A stretch of DNA of 8,564 nucleotides from an uncultured Clostridia bacterium (GTDB taxonomy: Bacteria; Bacillota; Clostridia; Christensenellales; Borkfalkiaceae): NCBI GenBank assembly GCA_947174175.1, contig CAMWHW010000029.1, positions 1-8,564 of the forward strand, given 5' to 3'. The notes below the pieces were generated by a model, which was given only the letters and a program-made list of their open reading frames with translations, had not been told where the DNA came from and searched no databases. The position numbers and the translations under genes were made by a program. Of the stretch, positions 5,447 to 8,564 are shown one piece after another (position 1 is the stretch's first letter; the number at the start of each line of letters is the position of its first letter).

Positions 5447-6469
5447 ATGGCGGCTGATATAAACTGGGGCGAACTGGGGTTTGGTTATATAAAAACTCCC
5501 TACCGCTTCGTTGCGGAATATAAGAACGGCAAATGGAACGAGGGCGGCTTGACGGGCGACGACAAAATAGTCATTTCCGAGTGCGCGGGCGTACTGCAAT
5601 ACGCGCAGACGGCGTTCGAAGGGCTGAAAGCTTACACCACCAAGGACGGGAGAATTGTGACCTTCCGTCCCGATCTGAACGACGAGAGAATGGCGCAGTC
5701 CGCCGCTAGGCTGGAAATGCCCGTTCTGCCCGAGGGAATGTTTATGCGTGCCGTGGAGCAGGTCGTTGCGGCTAACCGCGATTTCGTTCCCCCCTACGGT
5801 AGCGGCGCAACGCTGTATCTGCGCCCCTATATGTTCGGTTCCTCGCCCGTGATAGGCGTCAAGCCCGCGGCGGAATATCAGTTCAGACTGTTTGCAACCC
5901 CCGTGGGTCCCTACTTCAAGGGCGGCGTTAAGCCCCTGACTATCCGCGTCTGCGATTTTGACAGAGCGGCTCCGCACGGTACGGGACACATCAAGGCGGG
6001 CTTGAATTACGCCATGAGCCTGCACGCCATAGTGGACGCGCACGAAAACGGTTTTGACGAGAATATGTATCTGGACGCGGGCACGCGCACCTTCGTTGAG
6101 GAAACGGGCGGCGCAAACTTTCTGTTCGTGACAAAGGACGGCAAGGTAGTTACGCCCAAGTCGGACAGCATACTACCCTCTATCACGCGCCGTTCGCTCT
6201 GTTACGTTGCCGAAAAATATCTGGGACTGACCGTAGAGCACCGCCCCGTTAAGCTTGAAGAAGTTTACGGTTTTGCGGAGTGCGGACTGTGCGGCACGGC
6301 GGCGGTCATTTCGCCCGTCGGAAAAATCGTAGACCACGGCAAAGAAATCTGCCTGCCCTCGGGTATGGATAAGATGGGCGAGGTCACCAAGAAACTTTAC
6401 GACACGCTGACGGGTATTCAGATGGGCACCATAGAAGCCCCCGACGGCTGGCTGCACGAAATTAAATAA
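5447..6469 (+). CDS. ilvE: Branched-chain-amino-acid aminotransferase (class IV, BCAT type II)
   Basis: This 340-residue cytosolic PLP enzyme transfers the amino group between glutamate and the 2-oxo acids of leucine, isoleucine and valine. It is the last step of their synthesis and the first of their breakdown. The fold-type IV features are present. The PLP lysine is Lys183 in G-T-G-H-I-K-A-G-L-N-Y-A. Further motifs are Q-T-A-F-E-G-L-K-A-Y (54-63), Y-L-R-P-Y-M-F-G (124-131), F-V-E-E-T-G-G-A-N-F (216-225) with Glu219, and G-L-C-G-T-A-A-V-I-S-P (280-290). A Cys279-x-x-Cys282 pair occurs in the last motif; it resembles in spacing the redox pair of mammalian BCAT, but I would not infer redox control from that alone. 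The start has an AGAAGG site nine bases upstream and a consensus promoter. The gene is monocistronic, with a strong terminator after it, and no other ilv or leu genes are in the window. Confidence 0.97.
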   Translation: MAADINWGELGFGYIKTPYRFVAEYKNGKWNEGGLTGDDKIVISECAGVLQYAQTAFEGLKAYTTKDGRIVTFRPDLNDERMAQSAARLEMPVLPEGMFMRAVEQVVAANRDFVPPYGSGATLYLRPYMFGSSPVIGVKPAAEYQFRLFATPVGPYFKGGVKPLTIRVCDFDRAAPHGTGHIKAGLNYAMSLHAIVDAHENGFDENMYLDAGTRTFVEETGGANFLFVTKDGKVVTPKSDSILPSITRRSLCYVAEKYLGLTVEHRPVKLEEVYGFAECGLCGTAAVISPVGKIVDHGKEICLPSGMDKMGEVTKKLYDTLTGIQMGTIEAPDGWLHEIK

Positions 6470-6539
6470 GGCGTGTCGCCTCTGCCGTGTCCTTTAACGA
6501 CTTAGCAAAAGCACAAACAAATCACAACAAACCGTATTT

Positions 6540-6575
6540 CGGCGCGGTTTATTTTACAGCCGCGCCGTTTTTTTT
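6540..6575 (+). terminator. Intrinsic terminator after ilvE
   Basis: CGGCGCGG (6540-6547) pairs perfectly with CCGCGCCG (6560-6567) around a 12-nt A/T-rich loop and is followed directly by eight T residues (6568-6575). It is a strong rho-independent terminator for ilvE. Unusually, its T-run ends only six bases before the ATG of the next gene in the same direction. Confidence 0.93.
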
Positions 6576-6581
6576 AAGACT

Positions 6582-7970
6582 ATGTACTATTTACAGAGCA
6601 GATGGAAAGCCGTTGATAACAAAGTCGTTTATTACGGTATACGCAGCGGCGAAAAACTGAATAAGAACGTTATTAAGCTCAGCAAGCGGCAGAAAAAAAT
6701 TATTGACTCGCTGCCCCGTGAGCTTGACGCGAAAAGCTTAAAAGCACTACGCGGTATTATCGAAGAAGGCGCGGTTTGCGAGCTGCCGCCCGTCGAGCCG
6801 CCGCGCTCCCTTTCGGAGGCAAGATTCTGTACGAATTGCAGCGCTAACGACTTTATGATACCGGGGTTGCAGTTCAACGCGGAGGGGCTTTGCCCCATGT
6901 GCGAACACGCCGAAGAAACGAAAGCGTTAAAGAGCGTAGTGCCCATTGCGGACGAAATAAAACGCAGCAAAAAATCGCGGTTTGACGTGGCGGTATTCTA
7001 CACGGGCGGAAAGGATTCCACCTACCTCCTTTACCACCTTTCGGAAGTTAAAAAGCTGAGAGTTCTCGCACTGACGTGGGAAATTCCTTACGCTTCGGAA
7101 AGCGCTTTAAAGAGCATTGAAAACGCCAAGAAAAAATTGAATCGCGTGGAGTTCGTCACGCGCACGGTCTGCGCCGACGACATGCGCACCATTTATAAAA
7201 AGCTGTACGAGCTTAACGGCAATACCTGCGCCTGCCCGTCGCTTGCGTACGTGCTTTTCTATCCCCTCCTGGTCGAGGAAAAAGTGCCGTACTTCGTGGC
7301 AGGCAACGAGCCCGCACAGCTAACGGGGCTGTTCTTTAACCGTATGGCACCGAAATTCGTTTACGGATTTGCCGACAACAAGGGGCTGAATTTTTTGATA
7401 AATCTGGGCAGAGTGCTGACCTTCCGTCCGCCGTTTAAGCGCGGACAATTCCACACGCTGACCACCATGAAACAGCTTGCATACGGCACCAACGCGCTTA
7501 TAAAGCGCTCCGCCTACCGCAACGAGCTTGTGGAAAACGTGACGGCGGCAATACATTGCGTGCCGAAGATAGTCAAGCCGCTTAAAAAAAGCATACGCCG
7601 CTCCTCCCGTTCTGGCAATATCCCCGCGTTCGTCCAGATTGATTTCGATAAGATAAGCGGCGGCAAATACGACTGGACGAAAATCAAAGACCTGATAAGC
7701 GAAAAGTGCGGCTGGGTTGCACCCGACGACTGCGGCAAGGGGCTGCACACCAGCTGTAAAATCGAGCGGTGCAAGGAATACAGCCAGTTTATCAGGTTTT
7801 ATCGAATGGAAAGCACGATGATTCCGTTCAGCGCAATAGAAATTTCGCTTGCAAGCGCCAACAAAAATATAACGCGCGAGCAAGCCGTTTACGAGGTACA
7901 AAACACTTTGGGCTTTTCGCTTGAAGAAATTGCCGAGTGCGAAATTATGAAAGAGTTTCTGAAAGACTGA
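6582..7970 (+). CDS. PP-loop ATP-pyrophosphatase with CxxC zinc-ribbon, N-acetyl sugar amidotransferase (WbpG)-like
   Basis: This 462-residue protein belongs to the PP-loop (adenine nucleotide alpha-hydrolase) superfamily, whose members adenylate a substrate before amide or sulfur transfer. The PP-loop is T-G-G-K-D-S at 141-146 (usually S-G-G-K-D-S). Just before it are two CxxC pairs, Cys83/86 and Cys104/107, in the layout C-T-N-C...F-N-A-E-G-L-C-P-M-C. That layout resembles the N-terminal motif of WbpG/PseA-type N-acetyl sugar amidotransferases. Residues 1-80 are an extra domain with a pattern like a small winged helix (I-I-D-S-L...L-x-A-L-R-G-I-I-E-E-G-A-V). Further cysteines occur at 216, 218, 376, 384, 392 and 397 and could form a second metal or Fe-S site. 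The substrate is unknown. The start at 6582 is the only Met before the zinc ribbon, but it lacks a ribosome site. Its stop overlaps the start of the flavodoxin-ferredoxin gene (TGATG), so the two proteins probably work together. Confidence 0.82.
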   Translation: MYYLQSRWKAVDNKVVYYGIRSGEKLNKNVIKLSKRQKKIIDSLPRELDAKSLKALRGIIEEGAVCELPPVEPPRSLSEARFCTNCSANDFMIPGLQFNAEGLCPMCEHAEETKALKSVVPIADEIKRSKKSRFDVAVFYTGGKDSTYLLYHLSEVKKLRVLALTWEIPYASESALKSIENAKKKLNRVEFVTRTVCADDMRTIYKKLYELNGNTCACPSLAYVLFYPLLVEEKVPYFVAGNEPAQLTGLFFNRMAPKFVYGFADNKGLNFLINLGRVLTFRPPFKRGQFHTLTTMKQLAYGTNALIKRSAYRNELVENVTAAIHCVPKIVKPLKKSIRRSSRSGNIPAFVQIDFDKISGGKYDWTKIKDLISEKCGWVAPDDCGKGLHTSCKIERCKEYSQFIRFYRMESTMIPFSAIEISLASANKNITREQAVYEVQNTLGFSLEEIAECEIMKEFLKD

Positions 7971-8564
7971 TGGACGCGGTTATTTATTATTCGTGCACGG
8001 GCAACGGCAAAAAGGTTGCCGAAGAAATTGCCGAGAAAACGGCGTTTGAAGTTTTAGAGCTGACCGACGGCACGATTGACAGAATTTTGTCTTTGAATTT
8101 TAATACCGCCGTGATAGTCTTTCCCGTACACTGCCAAAGCTACCCCGCCTTTATGCGGTCGTTTTTAAAAAAACTGAACGCGCGGCGCGTTGCACTGGTT
8201 GCGACTTACGGAAGAATTAACGCGGGCAACGCGGTTTACGAGGCGGCAAAGCTGTTGAAAGTGCCCGTCGTTGCCGCGCTGTATCTGCCTGCAAGACATT
8301 CTTATTTGCAGGAAAGCTACCAAACGCCCGAAGTCCCGCAAAGCTTTATCGACAGACTGGGTTCGGATGCCCCCGCTAAGATTTCAAAGCGCAGAAAAAC
8401 GCCCTTCGCGGGTTGTCTGCCGTCGCTGAGAAGCAGAGCTATCATAAAAATTAAGCGCTCGGCAGCGTGCACGGGTTGCAACCTGTGCAAAGAAAACTGC
8501 ACGGTTAAAGCTATCGACTGCGGAAAGACGAACGCGCGGTGCGTGCGCTGTCTTAAATGCGTTA
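7970..8564 (+). CDS. Flavodoxin/4Fe-4S ferredoxin fusion (EFR1-like), 3' end outside window
   Basis: The 198 visible codons encode an N-terminal flavodoxin domain (about 1-150) followed by a ferredoxin domain that runs off the right edge. The FMN-phosphate loop is S-C-T-G-N-G (8-13), and the second FMN loop is probably F-P-V-H-C-Q-S-Y-P (51-59). A complete 4Fe-4S motif C-x2-C-x2-C-x3-C lies at Cys167, 170, 173 and 177, followed by Thr-Val instead of the common Pro. A second cluster begins at Cys191, 194 and 197. This architecture matches EFR1-type ferredoxins of anaerobic Bacillota and serves as an electron carrier in the cytosol. The start codon shares a base with the stop of the PP-loop gene, so translation is coupled. 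The most economical reading is that it supplies electrons to the PP-loop protein or to a product step next to it; the specific acceptor is not known. Confidence 0.87.
   Translation, partial: MDAVIYYSCTGNGKKVAEEIAEKTAFEVLELTDGTIDRILSLNFNTAVIVFPVHCQSYPAFMRSFLKKLNARRVALVATYGRINAGNAVYEAAKLLKVPVVAALYLPARHSYLQESYQTPEVPQSFIDRLGSDAPAKISKRRKTPFAGCLPSLRSRAIIKIKRSAACTGCNLCKENCTVKAIDCGKTNARCVRCLKCV

Noticed and set aside
5420..6043. Minus-strand open frame opposite ilvE
   Set aside because: It overlaps the ilvE start and most of its catalytic domain on the other strand; ilvE has complete BCAT motifs, so this is a shadow.
6277..6295. Cys-x-x-Cys in IlvE as a redox switch
   Set aside because: The spacing recalls mammalian BCAT, but the surrounding G-L-C-G-T-A-A-V-I-S-P motif is ordinary for bacterial type II enzymes, so a switch cannot be claimed from the sequence.
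6469..6481. Small AGGCG/CGCCT hairpin right after the ilvE stop
   Set aside because: It has five base pairs, no T-run, and lies 60 bases before a strong terminator; it is probably chance.

Overview
The window looks like a chromosomal segment from a Bacillota bacterium, probably an anaerobic Clostridia-type lineage. The grounds are a MazF very close to the EndoA/NdoA type of Bacillus, near-consensus SigA promoters with 17-bp spacing, a yybP-ykoY riboswitch with an intrinsic terminator as its switch, and a flavodoxin-ferredoxin protein typical of anaerobes. No rRNA, tRNA, CRISPR array or insertion sequence was seen, and no gene-free stretch exceeds 300 bases.

Left edge (1-870): the 3' part of an unrecognised, A+T-richer plus-strand gene. 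It meets the minus-strand cluster at a perfect 26-nt palindrome between the two stop codons.

Minus-strand block (871-5352), in transcription order: recX; a biotin-protein ligase without a DNA-binding domain; the bifunctional NAD(P)HX repair enzyme nnr; then, after a new promoter and a Mn2+-type (yybP-ykoY) riboswitch, a CaCA-family cation antiporter; and finally a solitary mazF. recX, birA and nnr overlap by 14-16 nt and form one operon. The antiporter has its own promoter, starting inside the end of nnr, and is gated by the riboswitch. This suggests that it exports Mn2+ rather than Ca2+.

Plus-strand block (5376-8564): ilvE is driven by a consensus promoter whose -35 box lies 4 bp from the -35 box of the divergent recX promoter, and it ends in a strong terminator. 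Six bases after that terminator's T-run starts a two-gene unit. Its first gene encodes a PP-loop ATP-pyrophosphatase with a zinc-ribbon-like CxxC pair and an uncharacterised N-terminal extension. Its second gene, with start and stop codons overlapping, encodes a flavodoxin/4Fe-4S ferredoxin (EFR1-like) protein cut by the window edge. This pair is the best candidate here for an undescribed system: adenylating chemistry coupled to a dedicated electron donor, with extra conserved-looking cysteines and an N-terminal domain that resembles peptide-binding winged helices.
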